Shown here in pieces: positions 34,122 to 43,065 of a stretch of 64,000 nucleotides of DNA. Origin of the DNA: Chloroflexales bacterium ZM16-3. GTDB taxonomy: Bacteria; Chloroflexota; Chloroflexia; Chloroflexales; Chloroflexaceae. The DNA lies in contig RYFE02000012.1 in the NCBI GenBank assembly GCA_004138175.2, positions 83,305-147,304 of the forward strand, given 5' to 3'. Both the position numbers and the translations under genes were made by a program. The notes below the pieces were generated by a model. It made no database searches. It was not told where the DNA came from and saw nothing but the letters and a program-made list of their open reading frames with translations. The number at the start of each line of letters is the position of its first letter. Position 1 is the stretch's first letter.

Positions 34122-35473
34122 GTACCCAAGAGCAGCCGCTGCGCCGCGCCGAGGTGTCCGCCGCCGCCGCCGAGGCTCCGGCCACGCCCGATATCGCCGC
34201 CGAGGAGGAGGATCTCTGGGAAGGCGGGATCGGCTGGGTCGAGACGCTGGGCATGTCGCTCGCCAGCCTGCGCGGCAACCCGCTGCGCACCATCCTTACC
34301 GCGCTGGGCGTGCTAATCGGCGTGGCCTCGGTGGTGGCCCTGCTGGCGATCGGGCGCGGCTCGCAGGCGGCGATCACAGAGTCGATCACCGCGAACGGGG
34401 CCAATCTGCTCACCGTGCGCGCGGGTGCCTCCAGCAGCAGCGGCGTGCGCGGCGCGGTGGGCGAGGGCGGCACGCTGACGGTGGCCGACGCTGAGGTGCT
34501 GGCCAACCCGCAAAACGTCCCCGACGCGGCCTTCGTCTCGCCGGAGTATAGCGGCAACGCCCAGCTGGTGGCCAGCTCGCTCAACCTGAACGCCCGCGTC
34601 ACCGGCGCGCTGCCGGTTTATCCCAGCCTGCACAACAACACTCTGGCCGAGGGCGCGTTCTTCAGCGACGATGATAACCGCACCTCGGCGAATGTGGTGG
34701 TGCTGGGCGCAAACGTGGCGACGAACCTCTTCCCCGGCGGCGACGCGCTGGGCCAGCAGGTGCGGATGAACGGCCAGAGCTTCCAGGTGGTCGGCGTGCT
34801 GGCCAGCTCGGGAGGCGGCGGATTTGGCTCGATCGACGACGGCGTGATCGTCCCGCTGAACACCGCTCAGCGTAAGCTCTTCGGCGCGCGGGCGGCGGTG
34901 GGCGGCACATGGAGCGTCTCAAACATCGTCGTCCAGGCGGCCAGCTCCAAGCAGATCGACGCTGCCCTGAGCGAGATCGAGATCGCGCTGCGTAACAGCA
35001 AGAACCTGCCGCTCGACGGCAGCGGCGACACCTTCAGCGTGATCAACCAGGCATCCATCCTGGCGACGGTGACTCAGACGACCCAGATGCTGACGCTGTT
35101 CCTGGCGGCGATCGCGGCGATCTCGCTGCTGGTGGGCGGGATCGGGATCATGAACATTATGCTGGTGTCGGTGCGCGAGCGGACCCGCGAGATCGGGCTG
35201 CGCAAGGCGCTGGGAGCCCGCGAGGGCGACATCATGCTGCAGTTCCTCTTCGAGGCCCTGGCCCTGAGCGGGGTGGGCGGGCTGCTCGGCCTAGCCCTCG
35301 GCGCGGGCATCGCCCTTGCCGTGAGTGCGAGCGGCGTGATGAAGGCCCAGCTCAGCCCGGACGCGGCCCTGCTGGCGCTGGGCTTTGCGCTGGCCGTCGG
35401 CCTCTTCTTCGGGATCGCCCCGGCCCGTAACGCGGCTCGGCTCGATCCGATTGAGGCGCTGCGTTACGAATAA
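34118..35473 (+). CDS. MacB/FtsX-type ABC permease
   Basis: This 451-aa permease has the N-terminal segment [30 protein letters not shown] (near 48-75), a MacB-like periplasmic domain (~80-310) and three C-terminal membrane segments. These include [33 protein letters not shown], the FtsX signature, and the end [14 protein letters not shown]. With the adaptor and ATPase it forms a tripartite-like efflux or secretion complex. A ~60-residue cytosolic N-terminal extension rich in Ala/Glu precedes the first segment. Confidence 0.95.
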   Translation: MSTQEQPLRRAEVSAAAAEAPATPDIAAEEEDLWEGGIGWVETLGMSLASLRGNPLRTILTALGVLIGVASVVALLAIGRGSQAAITESITANGANLLTVRAGASSSSGVRGAVGEGGTLTVADAEVLANPQNVPDAAFVSPEYSGNAQLVASSLNLNARVTGALPVYPSLHNNTLAEGAFFSDDDNRTSANVVVLGANVATNLFPGGDALGQQVRMNGQSFQVVGVLASSGGGGFGSIDDGVIVPLNTAQRKLFGARAAVGGTWSVSNIVVQAASSKQIDAALSEIEIALRNSKNLPLDGSGDTFSVINQASILATVTQTTQMLTLFLAAIAAISLLVGGIGIMNIMLVSVRERTREIGLRKALGAREGDIMLQFLFEALALSGVGGLLGLALGAGIALAVSASGVMKAQLSPDAALLALGFALAVGLFFGIAPARNAARLDPIEALRYE

Positions 35474-35481
35474 ACCGAAAC

Positions 35482-35544
35482 GTAGGGGCATGTCGCGACG
35501 CGCCCTTGTGCGCAACGAAAGGGCGCGTCGCGACGCGCCCCTAC
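35482..35544. repeat. double palindrome GTAGGGGC...GCCCCTAC
   Basis: Two overlapping relatives of the 28-bp palindrome lie in the 114-base gap between the permease gene and the DUF5666-like gene. They share TCGCGACGCGCCC. Confidence 0.8.
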
Positions 35545-35587
35545 AATATACCCAACATCAAAACATCGGTTAAGGAGATATGATCAC

Positions 35588-36073
35588 ATGAACCAGGAGC
35601 GCATCTTATGGGTGGTGGCCGTGCTGCTCGTGGGCGGGGCGGCCTTCTTCGGCGGGCGGCAGATGGGCGTTGTGGCGGGCCAGGATAGCCGCACGGCGGC
35701 GCAGCAGCAGTTCTTTGCCCAGCGCGGCGGCGGGCAGGCTGGCGCAGGGGCGCAGACTCCCGGCGGGCGCGGCCAGGGCGTCTCCGGCACCGTCGAGACA
35801 ATCGACGGGAGCACGGTTAGCCTCAAGCTCAACGATGGCTCGACGGTGAAGGTCAGCCTCGCCGCCGACGGCGTGGTGCGCCACCAGGTCGACGGCACCA
35901 TCGCCGACATCAAGGTCGGCGAGCGGGTCGTCGCCATCGGCACGCAGAGCGGCGATACCCTCACGGCCTCGTCCATCCAGGTCGGCGCTGCCTTCGGCGG
36001 CGCACCGGGCGCGCCGGGCGGCCAGGGCGGCCAGGGCGGCCCGCCCGCCCAGGGTGGCCCGCCGAACCCGTAG
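35588..36073 (+). CDS. DUF5666-like exported protein
   Basis: This 161-aa protein has an N-terminal anchor or signal (ILWVVAVLLVGGAAFFGGRQMG, 6-27). A Gln/Gly-rich linker leads to a small OB-like beta domain at ~65-128 (VSGTVETIDGSTVSLKLNDGST; VKVSLAADGVVR; IADIKVGERVVAIGTQSGDTL), as in DUF5666. The Gly/Pro/Gln tail (GAPGGQGGQGGPPAQGGPP) resembles the tail of the adaptor upstream. It follows the MacAB-like genes on the same strand and likely works outside the membrane with that complex, an inference from position. ATG 35588 lies 11 bases behind GGAG. Confidence 0.82.
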   Translation: MNQERILWVVAVLLVGGAAFFGGRQMGVVAGQDSRTAAQQQFFAQRGGGQAGAGAQTPGGRGQGVSGTVETIDGSTVSLKLNDGSTVKVSLAADGVVRHQVDGTIADIKVGERVVAIGTQSGDTLTASSIQVGAAFGGAPGAPGGQGGQGGPPAQGGPPNP

Positions 36074-36088
36074 GCTTCGCGCATATCA

Positions 36089-36144
36089 CCGAAACGCCAG
36101 CGCGCCCGAGCGATATGTATCGCTCGGGCGCGCTGGCGTTTCGG
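36089..36144. terminator. perfect 27-bp hairpin
   Basis: CCGAAACGCCAGCGCGCCCG and seven further bases (36089-36115) are perfectly inverted at 36118-36144 around TG. It follows the DUF5666-like gene. There is no T-run, but the stem is exceptionally long. Confidence 0.8.
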
Positions 36145-36225
36145 ATACTATCATCTGGCGTCTTCTGCTAGTGACACCCACCTGACGCGCCGCTATACTT
36201 GTCTGTGTACAGAGTCAAAGCGCTA

Positions 36226-36345
36226 CGTATCTGGGTAGTGACCCAATGTGGAATGGTGGTCATTCCGAGCGCAGCGAGGAATCCCGGTCGGGACCCTTCG
36301 CTTCGCTCAGGGTGACATTCGAGACAGATCCACTACCCGTATCTG
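36226..36345 (+). mobile_element. MITE family A copy 3 with 8-bp target duplication
   Basis: This 104-bp element (36234-36337) begins GGTAGTGACCCAATG and ends GATCCACTACC. Perfect 8-bp repeats CGTATCTG lie at 36226-36233 and 36338-36345. It ends 22 bases before the SDR start codon. Confidence 0.93.
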
Positions 36346-36359
36346 AAGGGATCTACCTC

Positions 36360-37175
36360 ATGAAAACTGTCCTGATCACTGGAGCCTCATCGGGTATCGG
36401 CAAGGCGACCGCCCAGAAGCTGCTCGCCGAGGGCAAGTACACGATCTACGTGGCCGCGCGGCGGGTCGAGAAGATGCAGGATCTCGCCCAGCAGGGCGCC
36501 ATTCCGCTGGCGATGGACGTGACCGACGATGCCCAGATGGTCGCCGCCGTCGAGCAGATCACGAAGGAGAAGGGCGGGGTCGATATCCTGATCAACAACG
36601 CTGGCTTCGCGACGTATGGCGCTATGGAGGATACGAGCATCGACGACGCGCGCTATCAGTTCGAGGTGAATATCTTCGGGCTGGCCCGGCTGACCCAGCT
36701 GGTGCTGCCATCTATGCGCCAGAAGCGCGCCGGCACGATCATCAACATCTCGTCGGTCGGCGGCAAGATCTACACCCCGCTGGGCGCCTGGTACCACGCC
36801 ACCAAGCACGCCCTGGAGGGCTGGTCGGACTGCCTGCGCCTGGAGCTGGCGCCGTTCAGGATCAACGTGGTCATCGTCGAGCCGGGGCTGATCAAGACCG
36901 AGTTCGACGATGTGATGATCGGGCCGCTGCTGAAGCGCTCGGGCAGCTCGGCCTACGCCAAAATGGCACAGAAGGTGGCGAAGGCAACGCAGAAGAACTA
37001 CGCCTCGCGCACTGCCTCGCCGCCGAGCGTGATCGCCGACACGATCGCCGATGCGCTGAAAGCGCGCCGTCCGAAGACTCGCTACGTGGCCGGGGCGATG
37101 GCCCGGCCGATCCTCTTTCTGCGCTGGCTGCTGAGCGACCGCCTGTTCGACCGGCTGATCGGCAGCATGGTCTAG
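36360..37175 (+). CDS. short-chain dehydrogenase/reductase
   Basis: This 271-aa classical SDR has the cofactor motif TGASSGIGKAT (residues 7-17), ARR near 32 suggesting NADP preference, NNAGFATYG (near 82), the catalytic Ser in NISSVGG, and YHATKHALEGW with the active Tyr and Lys (near 147-151). It ends with a hydrophobic segment (AMARPILFLRWLL) that may touch membranes. The start is ATG 36360, with GAAGGG upstream; codons further upstream belong to a MITE. The substrate is unknown. Confidence 0.93.
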   Translation: MKTVLITGASSGIGKATAQKLLAEGKYTIYVAARRVEKMQDLAQQGAIPLAMDVTDDAQMVAAVEQITKEKGGVDILINNAGFATYGAMEDTSIDDARYQFEVNIFGLARLTQLVLPSMRQKRAGTIINISSVGGKIYTPLGAWYHATKHALEGWSDCLRLELAPFRINVVIVEPGLIKTEFDDVMIGPLLKRSGSSAYAKMAQKVAKATQKNYASRTASPPSVIADTIADALKARRPKTRYVAGAMARPILFLRWLLSDRLFDRLIGSMV

Positions 37176-37183
37176 CCAGATCG

Positions 37184-37218
37184 AGACCTGTCAGCTGGCC
37201 CCCAGCTGACAGGTCTCC
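37184..37218. terminator. hairpin between convergent genes
   Basis: GAGACCTGTCAGCT (37184-37197) pairs with 37205-37218 between the SDR and kinase stops. No T-run is seen. Confidence 0.7.
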
Positions 37219-37241
37219 GCTAAGTGCGAGCGGCGAGCTGA

Positions 37242-39263
37242 TCACCCGCCGAACAGCCGCCCGAGCCGCTGCCACCAGCGCTGGCGCTCGACGGACACGG
37301 GGATCACCAGCGGCAGCTCTAGGCCGCCGACGCTCAGTGTCAGGGGCACGGGCTGCTGGCCCTGGAGCGAGTCGGGCGGAGCGAGCTGGAGGGTCGCCCG
37401 TAGCACGCCGAGGGACGACAGCAGGTTGGTGTGGGTGGCAGCCCGAACCCAGGGGCAGTGGCTTGTCAGTGCGGCCACATAGCTGTAGCTGCCCAGGTTC
37501 TCCACCTCGAAGATCAGGTGGGCGAACTGCCCGGCCACCAGCGGGCGCGCTGTGGCCTGATCGATGCCGCGCAGCCGCAGCAGCGGGAAGCGCTCGGGGG
37601 CGACGGTGTGCAGCGCCCGGCCTATCAGCAGGCGGCGGCCCAGCTCATCGGGCTTCTGGGCCATGGCCCGCTCCAGCTCGCTGGCCAGGGGCCGCCGGCC
37701 GGTCGCCCGCAGCCAGCGGGCTAGGCTGCCCTGGCTCAGCAGTGCCTCCAGGGATGGCACCAGGTCGCGCCGCAGCATATCGAGATCCTCCAGTCGCGCG
37801 GCGTACTGTCCGCCCACCGGCAGCCCGGCCCGCGCCGTGGCCCGCCAGGGGATGGCCGCGCTGTGGCCGCCGCTGCGCAGCATGATCACCCCTTGGCGCG
37901 GCCCGGCCACCCCCTGCGCCACCAGCTCAAGGCCGATCTTCGCCCCGCCCGCCAGCACCCCGGCGGCCCGCCGCTGTGGCCGACCGTCGAAGATCACGCG
38001 CAGCTCGGCGTCCGGCTGCGCCGGGATCTCCAGCTCCCAGCGCAGCGGGCTCAGCGCGCTGTTGTGGATGATCATGGCCACGGGGCGCCCCCAGACGCGC
38101 CAGCTCTTCAGCGGGATGTCGCCCAGATCCAGCTGCGCCGGGCTCACGCGCAGGAGCGGGCTGCCCTCGGGCGGGGCCATGGCCGTGAGCAGGGTGTCGA
38201 GCGGCCGGGCGCGCGGGGGAGCCTCGCGCCGGGCATCGCGCAGGTCGTAGCGTAGCTTGCCGAGGGTGGCGTCGGGGTGGCGGGCCAGCCACTCCTCCAG
38301 CGCGCCGTCGGCGATGACCGGCTCGATCAGCTGCGGGTGGCGCTGCATAACCGTGTTCAGGCCGCGCATATCGGTCAGGCTCACGCCGAGGCTGAGGCCC
38401 AAGGGCGGCGCGGGCGCGGGCGAGCCGAGGCGCGAGCGCAGGGCGGCGGCGGTGGGGCAGCGCCGCTCCAGATCTAGCTCCAGGGCGCTGCGCAGGCCGG
38501 GGGCCAGCCGGGGCGCCGCCCGGTCGAGCCGTGCCAGATCAAACTGGAGCGGCGCGAGGGCCGGGTCAAGCCCGGTGAGCAGCTCGTAGCAGGTCACGGC
38601 CAGGCTGAACACATCGCTGCGCTCATCATAGCTGCGGGCGGCCAGCTGCTCGGGGGGCGCGTAGCCGGGCGTGCCGTGGCGCGGGCGGGGCTTGCGCGGC
38701 GGCCGACGGGTGAGGGTTGTCGTCGCGCCCAGGTCGATCAGCGAGACGCCCCCGTCGGGCCGCAGCACTAGGTTGGCCGGCTTGATATCGCCGCAGACCA
38801 CCGGCGTCGGCCGGGTGTGCAGGTAGGTCAGCAGGTCGCAGAGCTGGGCGGCCCATGCCAGCACCTGACGCGGGTCCTGCGGGGACTGGCGGGCCAGGGC
38901 CAGCAGGGGCGTGCCGGGCACCATATCGCGGGCCAGCCATGCGCCCGTCGTCGCATCCGCCGCCCCGTAGAGCCGGGGCAGGGCGGGGTGGCGCAGCCGG
39001 CGGAGCAGCCTGCCCTCCCAGCGCAGCACCTCCTCGGCCTCGGCCCGCTCGCCTGCCGGCAGGTCGCGCCGGGCCACCTTCACCGCCACCGTCGCCCCGC
39101 CCCGGCGCGTGTCGCTCGCCTCGAAGACGACGGCCTGGCCGCCCCAGCCCACAGCCTGGCCCAGGCGGAAGCGCCCGCCGAGCAGCTCGCCAGCCCCCAC
39201 GCCGCTGTCGGGCTGGCCCGGCAGCGTGAGCCTGGTGGTGTGTCCCTCGTGTGCGCTGGCCAC
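37242..39263 (-). CDS. Ser/Thr protein kinase with C-terminal beta-sandwich region
   Basis: The 673-aa protein has a kinase domain at ~28-285: Gly loop LGQAVGWGGQAVVFEA, Lys in ATVAVKVARRD, the catalytic loop VVCGDIKPANLVL, the metal site IDLGATT (DLG in place of DFG), and GTPGYAPPEQL. The usual HRD is CGD, so it is a non-RD kinase. It has no membrane segment. The C-terminal half holds at least one Ig-like/ASH-type beta region (LRVSPAQLDLGDIPLKSWRV near 378; HNSALSPLRWELEIPA) and a helical part. GTG 39263 is chosen because GAGGAG lies six bases upstream; the frame is open to a TTG at 39287. Confidence 0.88.
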   Translation of the reverse strand: MASAHEGHTTRLTLPGQPDSGVGAGELLGGRFRLGQAVGWGGQAVVFEASDTRRGGATVAVKVARRDLPAGERAEAEEVLRWEGRLLRRLRHPALPRLYGAADATTGAWLARDMVPGTPLLALARQSPQDPRQVLAWAAQLCDLLTYLHTRPTPVVCGDIKPANLVLRPDGGVSLIDLGATTTLTRRPPRKPRPRHGTPGYAPPEQLAARSYDERSDVFSLAVTCYELLTGLDPALAPLQFDLARLDRAAPRLAPGLRSALELDLERRCPTAAALRSRLGSPAPAPPLGLSLGVSLTDMRGLNTVMQRHPQLIEPVIADGALEEWLARHPDATLGKLRYDLRDARREAPPRARPLDTLLTAMAPPEGSPLLRVSPAQLDLGDIPLKSWRVWGRPVAMIIHNSALSPLRWELEIPAQPDAELRVIFDGRPQRRAAGVLAGGAKIGLELVAQGVAGPRQGVIMLRSGGHSAAIPWRATARAGLPVGGQYAARLEDLDMLRRDLVPSLEALLSQGSLARWLRATGRRPLASELERAMAQKPDELGRRLLIGRALHTVAPERFPLLRLRGIDQATARPLVAGQFAHLIFEVENLGSYSYVAALTSHCPWVRAATHTNLLSSLGVLRATLQLAPPDSLQGQQPVPLTLSVGGLELPLVIPVSVERQRWWQRLGRLFGG

Positions 39264-39524
39264 GCGACGCTCCTCATCCCAATGCAAAAGGCAACATGCA
39301 AAACACGCACCTGGACACGAACGATTGTGCCACAGGGTGCCACGGAGCGCAAGCCGGATCGGCCTTCGCTGGAGTCTTGTTCCGCGCCTATATGGAATGA
39401 GTCCAAGATCAGACTTGCATAAGCACCCCCCATGAGTGCATACTATGAACAGAGGCTTTGCGGCACCTCCAGCGGGTGCCCCGTCTAGCCATCAAGCCCC
39501 CTCGCACAACAAAGGAGATCAGCT
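39264..39524 (+). other. divergent spacer
   Basis: The 261-base gap lies between the divergent kinase and the small gene at 39525. CATACT at 39438-39443 could be a -10 for the small gene, with TTGCAT at 39414-39419 as a poorly spaced -35. No repeat is seen. Confidence 0.35.
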
Positions 39525-39779
39525 ATGGCTCTGTTCCTCCAGCTCATGATCACTGGTGTATGGGCGACGACTCTGGTGATGCAGACCCGGCGGCTGCTCC
39601 GCCTTGCCTGCGTCTCCCAGCTTCGCCAGTGGGAAGAGGTGCGCCTGCGCTCCGGGATCAACCGGATCTGGTGGTGGCTTGGGCAGGATGAGTACTGGCG
39701 CGGGGTGCATCCCGACTGCATCAAGGCGATTGAGCTGTCGCTGATGATCTTCCTGATCGGGTGGGAGATGACGTTCTAA
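39525..39779 (+). CDS. small protein of unknown function, 84 aa
   Basis: I do not recognise the family. The ATG at 39525 has AAAGGAG at ideal spacing, and the composition is protein-like. An N-terminal hydrophobic stretch (ALFLQLMITGVWATTLVM, 2-19) and a C-terminal one (AIELSLMIFLIGWEMTF, 68-84) flank a Trp/Arg-rich middle (INRIWWWLGQDEYWRGVHPD). It may be a small membrane protein with two segments. A MITE follows. Confidence 0.62.
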   Translation: MALFLQLMITGVWATTLVMQTRRLLRLACVSQLRQWEEVRLRSGINRIWWWLGQDEYWRGVHPDCIKAIELSLMIFLIGWEMTF

Positions 39780-39799
39780 GACAAGGGTAGAGCGGATAG

Positions 39800-39992
39800 G
39801 GTACAGGGCAATACCGCAAAACTCGCCCTGTCACCCTGGGTGCCCGCCCGTCAACGGGCGGGCTGATCTACCAAGCCCCTGCGGGGCTGCCGCCACCAGC
39901 CTGCGCCAGCAGGCTTCGCAGCGTGAGCCGGGGGCTTCAGCCCCCGGCGGGCGTCGTCGCACAGGGCGAGTTTTGCGGTATTGCGGTACAGC
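39800..39992 (+). mobile_element. MITE family B copy 4 with a different core
   Basis: The element (39808-39984, 177 bp) has perfect 24-bp inverted ends beginning GCAATACCGCAAAACTCGCC. Its core is not the GAAGCGAAGGGTC type. Instead it contains CCCGTCAACGGGCGGGCTG and GGGGGCTTCAGCCCCCGG hairpins. The flanks GGTACAGG and GGTACAGC match at 7 of 8 bases. Confidence 0.85.
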
Positions 39993-40101
39993 GCACAGGT
40001 GAGGCGCATCAGCTCAGCACATCGCTCTGTGGTACTATAGCGCAGACGCCCCGGTCGGGGGCGTCTGCGTGTTTGTGTCCATGTGACTGGGAGTGCTACC
40101 T

Positions 40102-40479
40102 ATGAACGTCCAGTGGCCGGCGGTTCTCTTTGGTTGGCTGGTAGACTTTGGCCTCAGCCTGCTGCTCCAGCTTCTGATTGTCCTCGTTGGTGCCTCTAGC
40201 TTCTTCGATAGCCCCAGCCTTATCAACCCGATCCACCTTGGCCTGATGCTGCTCTTTGTCCTGGTCGTCGGCGTGGGCGGATTCTCTGGCGCGCGCATGG
40301 CGGGAACCGCCTTCGCCCTCCACGGCTTTCTGGTTGGCGTCACCGACATCCTCGTCTCCACCCTGCTCAGCGGTGGCGTGTCGACGCCGCACCCCTTCAT
40401 CCTGATCGAGATCTTCGGCTGCGCTGCGGGCGCGCTCGGCGGTCTGCTGGCCATGCGCCTGCAGCGGGTCTCGTCATAG
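40102..40479 (+). CDS. small four-helix membrane protein
   Basis: This 125-aa protein has four hydrophobic segments: about 10-32 (VLFGWLVDFGLSLLLQLLIVLVG), 45-65, 68-95 (FALHGFLVGVTDILVS) and 105-120. The layout resembles TIGR04086-like small membrane proteins; I cannot assign a function. ATG 40102 sits behind GGGAG. Its stop overlaps the stop of the convergent RluA-family gene by six bases. Confidence 0.72.
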   Translation: MNVQWPAVLFGWLVDFGLSLLLQLLIVLVGASSFFDSPSLINPIHLGLMLLFVLVVGVGGFSGARMAGTAFALHGFLVGVTDILVSTLLSGGVSTPHPFILIEIFGCAAGALGGLLAMRLQRVSS

Positions 40480-41394
40480 CCCGATCAGCTCCGCAAACAG
40501 CGGCGGCAGCGGGCTGCGCAGCTCCAGCATCTCGCCGGTGACAGGGTGGCGCAGCCGCAGCTCGGCGGCGTGCAGCAGGTGGCCGGGCAGCTCGCGCCCG
40601 GCGTAAGCGCTCGGCCCGCCGTAGCGCGCATCGCCCAGCAGCGGGTGGCCGATCTGGGCCATATGCAGCCGGATCTGGTGGGTGCGCCCAGTGTGCGGCG
40701 CGCAGCGCACCAGGGCCGCGCCCTCCAGGTAGCGCTCCACCGCGTAGCTGGTGTGGGCCGCCTTCACCCGCCCGCCGCCCGCAGGCAGCGCCCTGCCAAC
40801 CTCATCGAGCGGGTAGACCCGCCAGCGCCCGCCCGCCGAGCGCCCGTGCCCGCTGCGGATCTCGCTCTGCTCCGGCGGCGACCCAACAGCCAGGCAGCGG
40901 TAGATCTTCTCGACATGCCCACCGGCGAAGGCCGCCGTCAGCGGCCCATTCGCCTGCGCTGCCTTGCTGATCAGTAGCACCCCCGTCGTATCGCGGTCGA
41001 GCTGATGGGCCAGGTGCAGCGGCGGGGCCGTGCCATCGCGCCGCCCCAGGTAGCGCCCCAGCGCCGCCAGCGCGTTGCCCACCACATCCCAGGGCGTCGC
41101 CCCCACATACCAGCCCATCCCCTTGTGCAGCGCGATCAGCCACGCATCCTCATAGGCGATATCGCCCGCGCCAAGCTCCAGCTCGGCGTAGACCCCGCCC
41201 GGCGGCAGGCGCAGAGTCAGGCTCTGCCCCGCCGCGCCCCGCGCATCGGGCGCTGTCACCCGCCGACCGTCCAGCCATGCCCCGCCGCGATCCACTGCCC
41301 GCGCGCCTGCATTTGGGGATAAAGACACCGCAAGGTCACCTATCGGCACCTGCTCATCACCGGCGGCAAGGATGTGTTCTATCAAGTGCTGCAT
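40474..41394 (-). CDS. RluA-family pseudouridine synthase
   Basis: This 306-aa enzyme makes pseudouridine in rRNA or tRNA. The catalytic motif is LAHQLDRDTTGVLLISKAAQ (Asp near 135); usual members have HRLDRxTSG, so Arg is replaced by Gln. Later motifs are EKIYRCLAVG, APHTGRTHQIRLHMAQIGHPLLGD (near 235) and HAAELRLRHPVTGE. The N-terminal 75 residues may be an S4-like remnant (WLDGRRVTAPD). ATG 41394 is 42 bases after the pncB stop. The purine-rich site before it (GGGGGTT) is supplied by a heptamer array. Confidence 0.88.
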   Translation of the reverse strand: MQHLIEHILAAGDEQVPIGDLAVSLSPNAGARAVDRGGAWLDGRRVTAPDARGAAGQSLTLRLPPGGVYAELELGAGDIAYEDAWLIALHKGMGWYVGATPWDVVGNALAALGRYLGRRDGTAPPLHLAHQLDRDTTGVLLISKAAQANGPLTAAFAGGHVEKIYRCLAVGSPPEQSEIRSGHGRSAGGRWRVYPLDEVGRALPAGGGRVKAAHTSYAVERYLEGAALVRCAPHTGRTHQIRLHMAQIGHPLLGDARYGGPSAYAGRELPGHLLHAAELRLRHPVTGEMLELRSPLPPLFAELIGL

Positions 41395-41399
41395 ATGCT

Positions 41400-41437
41400 A
41401 ACCCCCAACCCCCAACCCCCAACCCCCAACCCCCACC
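41400..41437. repeat. CCCCAAC heptamer array
   Basis: Five tandem copies of CCCCAAC fill the gap between pncB and the RluA-family gene. Confidence 0.95.
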
Positions 41438-42981
41438 TACACACTCATCTCGCTCAGCAGCTGCTGCTTCAGATCCCAGAGCTGCTGGCTCAGCGAGACG
41501 TGGTAGATATGCGGGTTCATAATGCGCCGCACGCCCGAGTCGAGCCGCTCCACATCGGCCCGGCGGCGCTCGCGCATGGCCTCAATCGTCGGCCGCTCGG
41601 CGGTCAGCTGGCCGTCGCGCAGCGCCTCCACCAGCAGCGGCTCGATCGACGTGACCTCATCCTGGCGCAGAGCGCGGTGGCGGGTGTGGTCGCCGGGGTG
41701 GCGCAGCGAGATCAGATCCTCCTGGCGCGGGTCCTCACCCTCCAGCGTCACCAGGTCGGCCGTGGCCAGGCCGCGCCGGTCATAGATCCGCCACGCCTGC
41801 TTCAGGCCGGGGTTCGTCATCTTATTCGGCGAGTCGGCGATCTTGATCGCCGGACGCCAATCCTGGCCCTCCTGGAGCGCCACCAGCTTATAGACCCCGC
41901 CCAGCGCGCCCTCGCCGTGCGAGGTGACCAGGCGCGTGCCCACGCCATAGACCAGCCGGCCGATCACCGCATCGGCGTCGGCACCGTGGCGGCGGGCCTC
42001 GTCGGCGATCTGCGACTGGATCTGCCAGATCGCCAGCTCGTCCAGGTCGTTGGAGAGCACAATCGATGCGCCGGGGAACCCGGCGGCGTCGAGCATGCGC
42101 GCCGACTGGACGGCCAAATACGCCAGGTCGCCCGAGTCCAGCCGGATGCCCATGGGCGTGTGTCCGGCGGCCCGCAGCTCCTCAAAGACCCGGATCGCAT
42201 TAGGCACGCCGCTCTCCAACGTGTCAATCGTATCCACCAGCAGCAGACAGTCGTCGGGGTAGCTCTCGGCATAGGCCCGGAACGCCTCAAGCTCGCTGTG
42301 GCCCAGGGCCAGAAAGACCTGGACGAGCGCGTGGGCGTGGGTGCCCTTCGGCGGGTAGCCCAGCACATGCGAGAGGCCGACATTCGAGGTGAAGTCGGCC
42401 CCGCCGATCAGGGCGGCGCGCGTGCCCGCGTTGGCCCCGCGCTCCTGTCCACGGCGCAGGCCAAACTCCAGCACCATCGCCGCCCGGCTCACCTCGCGGA
42501 TGCGCGCGGCCTTCGTGGCTATTAGGGTCTGGTAGTTCAGCTGGTTGAGCAGCGGCGTCTCAAGGATCTGAGCCATAGCCAGCGGGCCGCGCACCACCGT
42601 CAGCGGCACATGCGGGTGAACCACCCGGCCCTCGGGGATAGCGCTCAGGCTGATCCGCGAGAAGTCGCCCTCCTCACGCAGGTAGTCCAGAAAGTCGTCC
42701 TCGAACATCTGGCCGCCCGTGCGCGTGCGCTGGCTGCGCAGGTGGGCAATATCCTCATCGCGGAAGCGCGACTCCTGCATCCAGTCGAGCAGCCACTCCA
42801 GGCCAGCGCTCACACAGTAGCCCGCCTCGTGCATCCCATAGTTCGGGTAGCGCCGGAAGAAGTGGTCGAACTGCGCTGGGCGCTCATGGAGCCCCTGGCG
42901 GAAGTAGAGCTGGGCCATGCTCAGCTGGTACTGGTCGGTGAAGAGGATGCCCTCGGCGGTGCGCTGGTCGGCTGTGTTCAT
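41437..42981 (-). CDS. pncB: nicotinate phosphoribosyltransferase
   Basis: This enzyme makes nicotinate mononucleotide from nicotinate, PRPP and ATP in the Preiss-Handler NAD salvage route. The 514-aa protein shows [15 protein letters not shown] (13-27), [33 protein letters not shown] with the usual GRR-like basic motif (near 174), [20 protein letters not shown] (near 276) and [11 protein letters not shown] (near 378). It is preceded by a consensus promoter and a palindromic operator. The ATG at 42981 has GGAGGGGCGAG upstream. The RluA-family gene follows, probably in the same transcript. Confidence 0.95.
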   Translation of the reverse strand: MNTADQRTAEGILFTDQYQLSMAQLYFRQGLHERPAQFDHFFRRYPNYGMHEAGYCVSAGLEWLLDWMQESRFRDEDIAHLRSQRTRTGGQMFEDDFLDYLREEGDFSRISLSAIPEGRVVHPHVPLTVVRGPLAMAQILETPLLNQLNYQTLIATKAARIREVSRAAMVLEFGLRRGQERGANAGTRAALIGGADFTSNVGLSHVLGYPPKGTHAHALVQVFLALGHSELEAFRAYAESYPDDCLLLVDTIDTLESGVPNAIRVFEELRAAGHTPMGIRLDSGDLAYLAVQSARMLDAAGFPGASIVLSNDLDELAIWQIQSQIADEARRHGADADAVIGRLVYGVGTRLVTSHGEGALGGVYKLVALQEGQDWRPAIKIADSPNKMTNPGLKQAWRIYDRRGLATADLVTLEGEDPRQEDLISLRHPGDHTRHRALRQDEVTSIEPLLVEALRDGQLTAERPTIEAMRERRRADVERLDSGVRRIMNPHIYHVSLSQQLWDLKQQLLSEMSV

Positions 42982-43001
42982 CTCGCCCCTCCGTTTGGAT
43001 T

Positions 43002-43020
43002 TAGTGTTACTTAGACACTA
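43002..43020 (-). promoter_or_regulatory. palindromic operator for pncB
   Basis: TAGTGTTACTTAGACACTA is a TAGTGT/ACACTA inverted repeat that abuts the pncB -10 and covers the expected start point. NAD salvage genes are often controlled by NrtR- or NiaR-type repressors that bind such palindromes; which regulator acts here is not shown by the window. Confidence 0.72.
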
Positions 43021-43047
43021 TTATAGCTCACGAAACAGAGATGTCAA
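43020..43047 (-). promoter_or_regulatory. consensus promoter of pncB
   Basis: On the minus strand TTGACA (43047-43042) and TATAAT (43025-43020) are exact consensus hexamers with a 16-base spacer. Confidence 0.88.
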
Positions 43048-43065
43048 GCTATAATGCGCACCATT

